A stretch of DNA of 64,000 nucleotides from Prolixibacteraceae bacterium (GTDB lineage: Bacteria > Bacteroidota > Bacteroidia > Bacteroidales > Prolixibacteraceae), in the NCBI GenBank assembly GCA_009773765.1, contig WTWZ01000001.1, positions 1 through 64,000 of the forward strand, in the 5' to 3' direction. Positions 53,701-64,000 of the stretch are shown piece after piece; position 1 is the first letter of the stretch, and each line of letters starts with the position of its first letter. Below the pieces are notes generated by a model. It was not told the origin of the DNA and did not search any database. It worked only from the letters and a program-made list of their open reading frames with translations. Made by a program: the position numbers and the translations under genes.

Positions 53701-53951
53701 AAAAAGGTGATTACCTAAAAATCAGAAACCTTAGCCTTGGCTACACATTGAAAAACCAACTCTTAAGCAAGGGGGGAATAAGCAGTTTGCGTTTATATGC
53801 ACAGGCTTTTAATGCCTATGTGTTTACCAAATATACTGGTTCTGATCCTGAGGTTTCATCAAACGGCGATGCCAACCTTACACCAGGTGTTGACAGGAAT
53901 ACTGTTCCTCAGGCAAGAACAATTTCATTTGGAGTTAATGTAACTTTCTAA
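50760..53951 (+). CDS. SusC-like TonB-linked outer-membrane transporter
   Basis: 1063 residues. Signal peptide (MKKLTLFLICILIAGMQFAN), CarboxypepD_reg-like domain (ITGAVTSKEDGTSIPGVSVM), TonB box region (DEVVVVGYGVQQKREVSGS), plug (GSRAANGVILITTKKG; RVRGYNSISGSSSPLVVIDG) and a 22-strand-type barrel ending ISFGVNVTF. Imports oligosaccharides, peptides or other large nutrients with the SusD partner encoded next. No glycosidase, peptidase, ECF sigma/anti-sigma or hybrid sensor gene is adjacent, so the substrate cannot be inferred. Confidence 0.95.
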   Translation: MKKLTLFLICILIAGMQFANAQTKSITGAVTSKEDGTSIPGVSVMVKGTTLGTVTNLDGRYELTVPADAKTLVFSFIGMKNLEVEIGNQTNINVTMETDVFSVDEVVVVGYGVQQKREVSGSISSIKGDALKTIPVQTFDQALQGKAAGVQITIPNGVLGNPPVIRVRGYNSISGSSSPLVVIDGVPVFTGDMSRTAAAMNVLGDLNPTDIASIDVLKDASATAIYGSRAANGVILITTKKGVIGAVKVTYDGSFGYTQPYRVFDVMNAEQFVAHKNLARTNVGNIDMTNPANLYRISLDANGNPIDTKWSDLIYQTGFQHNHAFSFSGANATTSYFLSIGYSENEGIVRTNTFERKNTRLNLEHKLNKWITLGVNFGYTNSFTNAPQTGSLAGALFATAGAGRLAFVTSPIVGPYLNDGTYNIDATSGFIGTLGNPASVGFFNPEFLFDNNYNNAQSDRIISTLFANFEIIKNLIFRTSFGIDNNSMESKIFWHPLHGDGRTTGGEAYNYFDRRNRWNWTNTLNYNLTLMEKLNLQALVGSEEQYTLFDGWSGRRTGQSDPFFTSYQGSYTTPQQPPVLMQTENYFNSLFGRININFDKKYFIEASARRDGFSGLAYGKKYGNFGGASVMWALSQEGFIKNSGIAEYISDLRLKASYGRVGNISAVGDFSSLFLYSAGVYNTAPTLFFNQAGNTDLEWETSNKIDAGISFGLLKDRIQVDASYYHNDINGLVLNVPQAPSKGIPGNIIPANVGSMFNKGLEFALTSYNISKKDFNWSTTLNITTLKNEVTELAPGVQFLIGTSQLEVTNRTLVGQPIGMIWGVQTAGVDPATGRRIFLRKNIDPVTKAETFSKVYYNHQPAAQAPTTSGWRNEDGTPSRGVNITDDGIALGSPIPKIYGGIDNNFSYKNWDANIGLTYALDFYVYNGSKAGLRDQRNWNNSVEVYEKAWKNPGDITDIARPVWGDNVSNGSSMVQQQNVEKGDYLKIRNLSLGYTLKNQLLSKGGISSLRLYAQAFNAYVFTKYTGSDPEVSSNGDANLTPGVDRNTVPQARTISFGVNVTF

Positions 53952-53974
53952 GAATGTATTTAAATTATAATAAT

Positions 53975-55480
53975 ATGAAAAATATAGCTAAATATTTACT
54001 ACTTGTATTCCTTTCATTAGCGACAATAACTTCATGCTATACGGAATATCTTGATCCTGTTCCTGAAACATCTATTTCAGATTTGGTGGCTTTTGACACC
54101 AGGGACAGAATTCTTCAGCAGGTAACTGGTTTGTATGAGCCCTTTAAAAATGGGATATATCTTGGTGGAAGATATCAGGTCTATAATGATATTCGTGGAG
54201 ACCACTTCCTGAATTTGCGCGAAAATGGGGTTACAGGTTTAGAAACCTGGAAACTAAATACAGCGGAATCAACCAATGAGGTGATTAACCTTTGGACTCA
54301 GGTTTATTCTAGCATAAACAGGATTAATGTTTTACTGGATGGACTGGAAGTAAATAAAGCCGAAATTGTGCCAGCCTTACTTTCTCAAGCTGAATTTGAT
54401 GCCGCCAAAGGCGAAGCCCTAGCTTTGCGCGGCATAGCTTATTTTCACCTTTCGGTGCTTTATGCCAGGCCGTATAATCAGGCCAAAACAAAACCAAACA
54501 CCGTGCCCGGCCTTGTTTTACGGCTTACTCCGCAGCGTTCAGCAGCTGATAATGAAAAAGCGCGTTCTTCAGTTGAGGAAACATTTACCCAAATAGTTGC
54601 CGACCTGGTTGCCGCCGAAGCGCTGTTGCCGGCTGCTGCCCCAACCGTTGCAGCAACAAGGATTACACGTATGAACAAAATTACAGTAAACGCTTTTTTA
54701 ACCAGGGTTTACCTACATATGAACAATTGGCCTGGAGTTATTGCAGCCGGTAACAAGATTGTTGCATCTTCAAACGCCCCATTTACCGGGCCAGGTGGAG
54801 TACCTGCCCTTGCACCAAATTTTGCTGCAATCTTTGCAGCTCCTTATACCAGTGCCGAAGCAATTTTCTCCATTCCAAACATTGCAACAGAACTCCCCGG
54901 AACGCAAAACCAGCTAGGGCATTATTTTAGCGGAAGATTAAACACCGGGAACCAGGAATACGCGATTTTTGAGGCTGGCCCCCTGTGGAAAAATACTACT
55001 GATTTCCCTGAGACCGATGCCCGCAGGGCCCTTACATTTGTTGCCAACTTTAGTGGGAAACCTTATAGATTTATCGATAAGTACACTCTTTTTCCACACA
55101 CTGACTGGTCGCCAGTTATCAGGTATGCCGAGGTATTATTAAATATTGCCGAAGCAGAAGCCAGAAACGCAAATGCTGTAAATGCAAAGGCAGTTGCTTT
55201 ATTAAATGCTGTTTACAAAAGATCAAATCCAACTGCTGCGGATTATTCGACTACTAGTTTTTCTTCAGTTGATGCATTTGCAAACAGGTTGCTTGATGAA
55301 AGAAGCATGGAGTTTTTGGGTGAGGGTATCAGAAACATGGACATTATGCGCCGTGTGATTGATATTCCTGCTAAAACAGGCGTAAGTTCTTTTCCGCCTT
55401 CCAGTGTTTTCTATATTTGGCCTATTCCTAACAATGAAAGGAATACCAATTCACTTTGCGTTCAAAATACGCCATTTTAA
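53975..55480 (+). CDS. SusD/RagB-family surface lipoprotein
   Basis: 501 residues from the ATG at 53975, 23 bases after the susC-like stop. Lipoprotein signal ends TITSC. SusD landmarks: TPR-rich core (AKGEALALRGIAYFHLSVLY), and the C-terminal LLDERSMEFLGEGIRNMDIM, which is the near-invariant ERR/ER-x-E-F-x-GE-R-x-D motif. Caps the SusC barrel and binds substrate at the cell surface. Confidence 0.94.
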   Translation: MKNIAKYLLLVFLSLATITSCYTEYLDPVPETSISDLVAFDTRDRILQQVTGLYEPFKNGIYLGGRYQVYNDIRGDHFLNLRENGVTGLETWKLNTAESTNEVINLWTQVYSSINRINVLLDGLEVNKAEIVPALLSQAEFDAAKGEALALRGIAYFHLSVLYARPYNQAKTKPNTVPGLVLRLTPQRSAADNEKARSSVEETFTQIVADLVAAEALLPAAAPTVAATRITRMNKITVNAFLTRVYLHMNNWPGVIAAGNKIVASSNAPFTGPGGVPALAPNFAAIFAAPYTSAEAIFSIPNIATELPGTQNQLGHYFSGRLNTGNQEYAIFEAGPLWKNTTDFPETDARRALTFVANFSGKPYRFIDKYTLFPHTDWSPVIRYAEVLLNIAEAEARNANAVNAKAVALLNAVYKRSNPTAADYSTTSFSSVDAFANRLLDERSMEFLGEGIRNMDIMRRVIDIPAKTGVSSFPPSSVFYIWPIPNNERNTNSLCVQNTPF

Positions 55481-55555
55481 TAATGGCCGGTTAAAAGAAA
55501 GGCTGCCAATTTTGGAGGGCACTGAAAAAGTCCATCGGACATGATTGTTAATTTT

Positions 55556-55602
55556 AAAGCAGTAAAATGCAGGATGAAAATCTTGTATTTTACTGCTTTT
55601 TT
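55556..55602 (+). terminator. Rho-independent terminator of the susC/susD operon
   Basis: GCAGTAAAAT/ATTTTACTGC stem (10 bp) with a loop of about 18 bases, followed by TTTTTT. Located 76 bases after the SusD stop. Confidence 0.85.
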
Positions 55603-55713
55603 CATATCTTAATTCCTGAAATAAAGGCACTTAAATGTTAGTGCAACATCAAAAAGATATAGTAAAACTGAAGGAATTATTCTCTGAAAGTACGCTGGTT
55701 TGTCTGCCAACCT

Positions 55714-56967
55714 TTACTTTTTCGCAACTTCCACCTTTTCCGCCGGTAGTTCCAGTAAAACTTCATCTCCTTCTTTCAACCCTTCTTCAACATGTACAAA
55801 CTCTTCGTTTTCAAATCCGGTTTTTATTTCCTGTTTTATTGAACCTTCGGGTGTTTTCAGGTAAACATATTTGGTTCCGTTTTCCTTAAATACCGAAATA
55901 AGCGCAACCGAGATTACGTTTTCAAGGTTGGCCAGAAGAATGTCGTTGTTGCTGTTCATGGCTGGCTTTAAACCTTCGTGGGTATTATCGAGATGAATAA
56001 CAACCTTAAAAACCTTCATATCAAAATCTTTGTGGCTTTCGCCAACCAGTGCAATGGTTTTAATACTCCCCATAATTATAACCCCGGACAGGGCATCGAA
56101 AGTTACCCTGACACTGTCGCCAACTTTAATTTTGGAAATGTCAATCTCTTTCACATAAATTTCGGAGATTACGCCCGACATATCAGGGAGTGTTGCTATT
56201 GGCGGCGCAAATTCGTAAGTCGAAACATTATCGTCTTTGCTGTATTTTTTTCCGTCCCAGCTTTTCCCAAAAATCACGATTCCGTCTTCAGGCGCAGTAA
56301 TGCGGGCTGCTGCCATGGCCTGCTGAAATTTTTCAATCCGTTGCTGGGCCCTTTCCACGTCATCTTCCGAACGACCAACCCTCATTTTCATCCTGTTCTG
56401 TTCAAGTAAATAATCGCGTTGTTTTTTTTCGATGTTGTTCTCCGCTTTTTGATAGGCCATTTGTGCTTTCCGCTGGTAGGCTTCCGATTCGTAAACCGAT
56501 TGTTCGAGGTCTATTTTATTGTATTCCAAATCGAGCATGGCATTTTTTATGTCTTCGCGCATTTGGGTCAATCGTACTGTGCTGTCGATTTTTGCATTGT
56601 TCAAATCGGCCATTTCCCTTTCAAGCTCCTGTTGTTCTTCCCTCATTCCCGAAACTACCTGGCTCGCGTCCAACTGTATGATAAAGTCGCCTTTTTTCAC
56701 ATTTTTCCCATCCTGGGCTAAGTCGATAATTTTCATTTGCCAAAGCCGTAAATCGCGGTCGCCCAATATTTTTGGGGCACGAATTACTGTGGCCACCTGT
56801 CCGTTTATTTCACCTTTGCAGGTCAGAACAGCTTCAAACGGGCCCTTTTTAACCTCATAATATCCGGGGGATTTCACCGATGTCCTGGTAAAATAGACTG
56901 AGGCGAGTATTACTATTGCAATGAATAAACCTCCTCCAGTAAAAATGTATTTTCTATCTGTTGCCAT
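55714..56967 (-). CDS. HlyD/MacA-type periplasmic adaptor (second of operon)
   Basis: 417 residues. N-terminal signal anchor (YIFTGGGLFIAIVILASVYF), lipoyl/barrel segments split by a long coiled coil (QEELEREMADLNNAKID... to ...VERAQQRIEKFQQAMAAARI) and C-terminal KEGDEVLLELPAEKVEVAKK. Joins an inner-membrane pump to the TolC-type channel encoded 3 bases upstream. It is related to, but shorter than, the adaptor at 59884. Last gene of the four-gene efflux operon. Confidence 0.88.
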   Translation of the reverse strand: MATDRKYIFTGGGLFIAIVILASVYFTRTSVKSPGYYEVKKGPFEAVLTCKGEINGQVATVIRAPKILGDRDLRLWQMKIIDLAQDGKNVKKGDFIIQLDASQVVSGMREEQQELEREMADLNNAKIDSTVRLTQMREDIKNAMLDLEYNKIDLEQSVYESEAYQRKAQMAYQKAENNIEKKQRDYLLEQNRMKMRVGRSEDDVERAQQRIEKFQQAMAAARITAPEDGIVIFGKSWDGKKYSKDDNVSTYEFAPPIATLPDMSGVISEIYVKEIDISKIKVGDSVRVTFDALSGVIIMGSIKTIALVGESHKDFDMKVFKVVIHLDNTHEGLKPAMNSNNDILLANLENVISVALISVFKENGTKYVYLKTPEGSIKQEIKTGFENEEFVHVEEGLKEGDEVLLELPAEKVEVAKK

Positions 56968-56970
56968 GGT

Positions 56971-58452
56971 TTATTTTTCAAGGATTTCATCATAATTTAC
57001 AGTAAGCGGCTTATTGTTTTCAAAATCAAAAAGGGTCAGGCTTCGCAACCTGAAATACGAGGACCAGTAATCGCGCAGCCGGTTAAGGTACGAAATCCGG
57101 GCATTTTCCTGGTCGGTGCTGGCGATGTTCAGGTTTACAATGTTGATTTTACCGATGAGGAAACGCTGGAACGAAACGTTGTAGCCCATCCGTGCAACTG
57201 TATCGGCTTTGGCGGCATTCTTCACCTGGCCCGCCTGAAGGTTAAATTCAAGCACACTTTGAACAACATCCATCTCAAAGTCGATGCGTTCCTGTTTAAT
57301 GGTGGCCAGGGCAACTTCGCGGTTCGATTCGGCCATCGAAACACGGCCTTTTGTTCTGCCCCAGTCGGCAATCGGGACATTGACCCCCAGGCTAAACCGC
57401 TGGCTTTTATCGGGTTGCCCGTAAACATCGGTAAATTCATCCGATGAACGGCTCATCCCGTACATGGCAAAAACCGAAGTGTTTAGCCCTGTTTCGGCCT
57501 TCACCCTTTTTACATTTTGGTCTTGCTGCATCATTCGCTGCTGGTGGTTAATCATTTCGGGGTTATTTTCAAGCGCCTGTGCCAGCGCTATATCCGGGTC
57601 GATTTGCAATTCCGGGATTTCAATGGGAACGATACATTCTATTTCCACATTTTTCTCCATTCCCAAAAACGAGTTCAAACTGGCTTGCGCTCTTTTCTCC
57701 TCCAGTTGGGCCATACTTAAAGCCTGCTCTGTATTTAACAGCCTGAGTTCAAGGTTTAATAATTCATCCTGGGTTATGGTTCCCACCTGAAACCTTCCCT
57801 TTCCGATGTTGTAAATTGTATCGGCGTTGGCATAATTGGTTTCGGCAATCCCTTTCTGTATTTGCGCTGTTATTAACTGGAAAAACTGGAAAGTCGATTT
57901 AATACGCAGGTCTTCAATATCCTGAATGAATGTTTTTTTTGCTTTTTCAAATTTAACGGGTTCTATTTTCGACTTCCATTTCAATTCGTTGTAACCGTTC
58001 AGTTCCTGTTGATATCCAATGCTAAATGGAGTTGCTGAAAACGAGGTGTTTTTATCCCCTCCGAGGTTTTTAACCATTCCCAGTTCCGACCGTAAGAAAA
58101 ACTGGCCTCCGGTAAACCCAACATTTTGGGTAGCCGAAACTGCAACATCCGAATCGATGAATTCCCTTAACCGGTATTCATCTTCGTTGGTTTCAAAATT
58201 GTACTCTTTTTTCAGATACCGGTTAAAATCGAGTGGATTTGTACTGAGTGAGATTCCCGGAAGCCGTTCGGCCTGGAAAAACCGGTATTCCCAGTAACTG
58301 GCCAGGTACATGTTTTTATTTCTGAACGCGTCGATGGATTGCTTTGAGGCAATTTGAACCACATCGTCGAGAGTTAGTATTATTTTTTCCTGCGATAATG
58401 CAGTTAATGAAAAACTGCTGGCGGCTATTAAAATGAGAAATAATGATTTCAT
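56971..58452 (-). CDS. TolC-family outer-membrane efflux channel
   Basis: 493 residues. Signal peptide (MKSLFLILIAASSFSLTALS) and the two-fold repeat of long helices and strands typical of TolC (LTLDDVVQIASKQSIDAFRN; TQDELLNLELRLLNTEQALS; FSLGVNVPIADWGRTKGRV). Forms the trimeric outer-membrane duct of the export system. Lies 20 bases after the permease gene and 3 bases before the second adaptor gene. Confidence 0.92.
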   Translation of the reverse strand: MKSLFLILIAASSFSLTALSQEKIILTLDDVVQIASKQSIDAFRNKNMYLASYWEYRFFQAERLPGISLSTNPLDFNRYLKKEYNFETNEDEYRLREFIDSDVAVSATQNVGFTGGQFFLRSELGMVKNLGGDKNTSFSATPFSIGYQQELNGYNELKWKSKIEPVKFEKAKKTFIQDIEDLRIKSTFQFFQLITAQIQKGIAETNYANADTIYNIGKGRFQVGTITQDELLNLELRLLNTEQALSMAQLEEKRAQASLNSFLGMEKNVEIECIVPIEIPELQIDPDIALAQALENNPEMINHQQRMMQQDQNVKRVKAETGLNTSVFAMYGMSRSSDEFTDVYGQPDKSQRFSLGVNVPIADWGRTKGRVSMAESNREVALATIKQERIDFEMDVVQSVLEFNLQAGQVKNAAKADTVARMGYNVSFQRFLIGKINIVNLNIASTDQENARISYLNRLRDYWSSYFRLRSLTLFDFENNKPLTVNYDEILEK

Positions 58453-58472
58453 TTGATTTTGGTTTAATTGGT

Positions 58473-59864
58473 TTAAGCCCGTAATGAAACAACTGGGTCG
58501 TTTTCGGCGGCCTTTTTGGCGGGAAGGTATCCAAATGTGATGCCCACAATAACTGAAACCCCGAAAGCAATAAAAATGCTGAAAAAGGAAACGATGGTTT
58601 TAATATCAAAAACAGCGGTAATCACTTTCGAAAGCACGATTCCCAGTATTATCCCAATAATACCGCCTGTAAGGCTGATTAAAGTCGATTCGGCCAGAAA
58701 CTGGGCGATGATGTCTTTTTGTTTTGCGCCAACGGCCTGGCGCACACCAATTTCGCGGATACGTTCCAATACCGAGGCCAGCATAATGTTCATAATCCCG
58801 ATTCCGCCCACAATGAGCGAAATACCGGCAATAGCGCCCAAAACAACGTTAAAAATATTCTTTGTTTTTTGCTGCTGTTTTAAAAGCAATTCGGGAATGG
58901 TTACTTCAAAATCGTACAATCCTGAATGTCGGCGGAGCAGCATCCGCTTTATGAGGTTGGCCGACTGGCTGAGTTGTTCGGTTTCCTTTACCTGTACAAT
59001 AATTTTATCGAGCTGGTTCAGGTTAGGGTCGGTGTCGATGGCGTTGTCGGGTTGTTCGGCAGGACCGCCAATAATAACTACCATTCCATCGCCCCCTCCG
59101 GCGCGCTGGTTGGCTTTTGCAATTTCGTCGGCTCGAAGCAAAGCCCTGTTTTTAAACCTGAGCAACATGGTTTGAACCGGGATAAATATTTTATTGTCGG
59201 AGCTGCTGATTCCCAGTTCGTCGGATGCCGATGCCGTAAAATCGCGCCGCTCCACAACCCCGACAATTTTAAGCCAAATCTGGCCGCATTTGATGTATTT
59301 TCCTACCGGATCTTCCTGCCTGAAAAACTGGGTTTTAATATTGTCGCCAATAATGCAAACGGGCAGCCCTTTTTCTGTTTGAACTTTGTTAAACCGGTTT
59401 CCTCCTGCCAGTTGCATGTTAAACAGGTCGAAATAACTGTTTTCAATCCCCTCCAAAACTACTGGTTTACTTTTTCCATCGAGCAGGGCCGAATAATTAA
59501 ACGAAATCACCGGGGTAATTCTTTCAACGGTGGGCAATACCTGTTTGATGGCTTCAACATCAAGGAGAGTGAGGCCTTTTGAGAATTTTTTACCGCCGGG
59601 TTTATCATTGCCGTTACTGTTACTGCCGGGCGTGCCACCTTCGTTTACAGTAAAACTGCTGGGCGTAATTACAATGTTGTTTACCCCTACAAGTTTTATT
59701 TGTTCCAGGATTTCCTGTTCGGCGCCGTTGCCAATGGCAAGCATACTGATTACCGCCGCAACGCCAAAAATAATCCCCAGCGCGGTGAGTATCGATTTTA
59801 CGCGGTTGGCAAAAATGGCTTCTACCGCAATATGGAAGTCGTGTAAATATCTTTTTATAAACAT
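58473..59864 (-). CDS. MacB-like ABC permease without ATPase domain
   Basis: 463 residues: helix 1 (VKSILTALGIIFGVAAVISM), a MacB_PCD periplasmic domain with an unusual Gly/Asn/Ser-rich loop (GGTPGSNSNGNDKPGGKK), and three C-terminal helices (GIGIMNIMLASVLERIREIG; VGITFGYLPAKKAAENDPVV). MacB proper carries an N-terminal ATPase; here it is absent and none is encoded in the operon, so a separate MacB/LolD-type ATPase must be supplied from elsewhere. Between the first adaptor and TolC genes. Confidence 0.9.
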   Translation of the reverse strand: MFIKRYLHDFHIAVEAIFANRVKSILTALGIIFGVAAVISMLAIGNGAEQEILEQIKLVGVNNIVITPSSFTVNEGGTPGSNSNGNDKPGGKKFSKGLTLLDVEAIKQVLPTVERITPVISFNYSALLDGKSKPVVLEGIENSYFDLFNMQLAGGNRFNKVQTEKGLPVCIIGDNIKTQFFRQEDPVGKYIKCGQIWLKIVGVVERRDFTASASDELGISSSDNKIFIPVQTMLLRFKNRALLRADEIAKANQRAGGGDGMVVIIGGPAEQPDNAIDTDPNLNQLDKIIVQVKETEQLSQSANLIKRMLLRRHSGLYDFEVTIPELLLKQQQKTKNIFNVVLGAIAGISLIVGGIGIMNIMLASVLERIREIGVRQAVGAKQKDIIAQFLAESTLISLTGGIIGIILGIVLSKVITAVFDIKTIVSFFSIFIAFGVSVIVGITFGYLPAKKAAENDPVVSLRA

Positions 59865-59883
59865 CTTGGTTCGGATTTGAAAG

Positions 59884-61278
59884 TTATCTGCTGATTACAA
59901 CCGCACCTGAAACCTTGGGCATTTGAATACCGGGAGGTAAATCCGGCATTTTCTGTTCCAATTGGCGCTGCTTTTCCTCCTGCTCTTTTTTTGCTTTTTC
60001 TTCAGCTTTTTTGCGCAAAATGTCTTCATAAATTTCCATTCCTGCCATTGCAAAGCTTTCGGCATTTTCAGGCTCTGTAAGGTAAACCGGCTGTCCCTCG
60101 TTCAGCCCTTGCCGCACAATCATATAGTTTTCGTTTTGTTCGCCGGGTTCAATAATTTGTTTGGTTTTCTTTCCATCGGCCAGGTAAACAAACGACATGC
60201 TGTCGTTGCTGAAAACCGATTCGATGGGGATGAAAAGCGTATCCTGAAAAGCATTGGTTTGTATTGTATTACTGGTTGTCATTGCTGGTTTTAGCCCGGG
60301 ATCGGAACCATTTACCTTAATTTTTATTTCGAAAACCTTGGCGTCGCTGTTTGGCATTAACTGTCCCATGTTAGCTACCGAAACCACCTCGCCGGGCAAC
60401 ACTTTGTCGGGAAAAGCATCGATACCAATTTTTACTTTCTGCCCTTTTTGGATTAATGCAATATCTATTTCGTTTATAAAAGTTTTGGTGATTAGGTTAT
60501 CCATATTTGGGAAAGTGGCAATAAACGGGTTCCACTGCGAAACCCGTGAACCGGTTTTTACCGTTCCCCCAAAAGGATATTGGTAGTACGAAATAATTCC
60601 TGCCCTGGGAGAATAAATAATGAGTGAGTTCATTAATTCGTTCAGTGCATCCACCCGCTCGCGCACCTGTTTGTAACTTATAAACCTACGGGCTACCTTG
60701 TTGGTTTCCTGCTGTGTAATTAATTCGTAAGCATTTTTTACCTGTTCGAGCCTGCGTTTTACCTTGTCCAGATCCATCTCCACTTTTCGCTGTATCGAAG
60801 GGGCTTCGTAGGCTGATTCCTGCACAGCAATCTCTTTTTCTTCGAGGTCAAGTTGTGCGTTTACAATAATATCGCGTTGGTTGCTCAGTGTTAAATTCGA
60901 ATCGATTTTGCTGTCTTCGTATTCCGAAAGTGTGCGTTCCAAATCGTCGAGCGCAGCTTTCAGTTGCTCCTGAACAGCCTGGTGATCGAGGGTTGCCACA
61001 TAATCGCCCGAATCGACATAAGTCCCTTCCTCTACAATGTCGGTAATAGTTAACGACGAAATCCGGGTTTGCCGGTCGTTCATTTTTTCAGGAATTAAAA
61101 TATTATCGGAGTTCTCCGATTCCAACTGCCCGGTTGAATAAACCAGGATTTCGAAAGGACCGCGCATTACAGTGGCAGTAATTGCCGTGGTTTCCTTTTT
61201 CTGGCGCGAAAAAATGAAAAATGCTAATAGTAAAATTGTGATTACGGCTGTTGTGATTAGCCAAAGTTTTTTGTTCAT
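59884..61278 (-). CDS. HlyD/MacA-type periplasmic adaptor (first of operon)
   Basis: 464 residues. N-terminal membrane helix (LITTAVITILLLAFFIFS), coiled-coil hairpin (~90-220; LDDLERTLSEYEDSKID... RKVEMDLDKVKRRLEQVKNA), beta-barrel and membrane-proximal domains (QKGQKVKIGIDAFPDKVLPG). A highly charged tail (KKAEEKAKKEQEEKQRQLEQ) and proline-rich end extend beyond the usual adaptor. First gene of the efflux operon (adaptor, permease, TolC, adaptor). Confidence 0.88.
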   Translation of the reverse strand: MNKKLWLITTAVITILLLAFFIFSRQKKETTAITATVMRGPFEILVYSTGQLESENSDNILIPEKMNDRQTRISSLTITDIVEEGTYVDSGDYVATLDHQAVQEQLKAALDDLERTLSEYEDSKIDSNLTLSNQRDIIVNAQLDLEEKEIAVQESAYEAPSIQRKVEMDLDKVKRRLEQVKNAYELITQQETNKVARRFISYKQVRERVDALNELMNSLIIYSPRAGIISYYQYPFGGTVKTGSRVSQWNPFIATFPNMDNLITKTFINEIDIALIQKGQKVKIGIDAFPDKVLPGEVVSVANMGQLMPNSDAKVFEIKIKVNGSDPGLKPAMTTSNTIQTNAFQDTLFIPIESVFSNDSMSFVYLADGKKTKQIIEPGEQNENYMIVRQGLNEGQPVYLTEPENAESFAMAGMEIYEDILRKKAEEKAKKEQEEKQRQLEQKMPDLPPGIQMPKVSGAVVISR

Positions 61279-61374
61279 GGCTTTTAAAATTGGTTGATAA
61301 GATTGGTGCTGTTTAACAAAAATTATGCCTCTATTTTAGAACGAAAAGTTCCGGAAAAAATTTCAGAACTATTG

Positions 61375-64000
<2,626 letters not shown>

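Noticed and set aside
55635-55889. Plus-strand frame after the susD-like gene
   Set aside because: Most of it lies opposite the second adaptor gene and has no recognisable feature.

Overview
The window looks like a chromosomal piece of a Bacteroidota bacterium, most likely in the Bacteroidales/Marinilabiliales part of the phylum. The evidence is a SusC/SusD pair, promoters of the TTG-N19-TAnnTTTG type, no clear Shine-Dalgarno sequences, a three-gene sdhC-sdhA-sdhB complex II operon, a purH-mreB-mreC-mreD-PBP2-rodA block, LytTR two-component signalling and a MacB-like efflux operon. The family-level placement is inference. I see no rRNA, tRNA, CRISPR array, phage gene or recognisable transposase.

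Layout. At 0-0.9 kb is the 3' part of a NucS-like PD-(D/E)XK nuclease gene cut by the window edge. At 0.9-6.5 kb four minus-strand genes (PHP phosphoesterase, class II aldolase/SDR fusion, sorbose-1-phosphate-reductase-like dehydrogenase, inositol-monophosphatase-like phosphatase) look like a sugar-phosphate or polyol route; every gap between them holds a dispersed repeat. At 6.7-14.2 kb are DUF423, an M23/LysM peptidase, Mfd, a peroxiredoxin and a lipoprotein amidase. At 14.2-20.7 kb lies an accessory stretch: a lipoprotein pseudogene with several frameshifts, a TonB-dependent receptor, a HepT/MntA toxin-antitoxin pair, a TPR-like secreted protein and a LytS/LytTR pair, with many small palindromes between them. 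The receptor gene and the TPR gene share a matching upstream region.

At 20.8-28.7 kb are a DUF1080 lipoprotein, a CPBP protease, an unknown conserved protein, an AAA/DUF4143 ATPase bracketed by a partial copy of the sdhB 3' end, and sdhCAB, itself interrupted by a four-helix-bundle gene. At 28.8-38.9 kb are a CobW GTPase, a Nudix hydrolase, FtsX-type permeases, an LPG-synthase-like membrane protein, KsgA, MgtE and a retropepsin/RimK/AstE triad. At 39-46.5 kb is purH followed by the rod-shape and elongasome genes. At 46.5-50.5 kb are an ACP phosphodiesterase-like gene, a PfkB-family protein lacking its catalytic Asp, a DUF1338 enzyme and an ATP-grasp-like protein. At 50.7-55.5 kb is an isolated SusC/SusD pair. 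At 55.7-61.3 kb is an efflux operon (two adaptors, TolC, MacB-like permease) without an ATPase. At 61.4-64 kb are an EamA transporter and pgi, which runs off the right edge.

Most genes are housekeeping. The observations most worth following are the shared leader of the receptor and TPR genes, the sdhB-tail duplication around the ATPase gene, the PfkB pseudokinase, the palindrome family at 6.5-18.1 kb, the fragmented lipoprotein gene, and three FtsX-type permeases with no ATPase encoded nearby.
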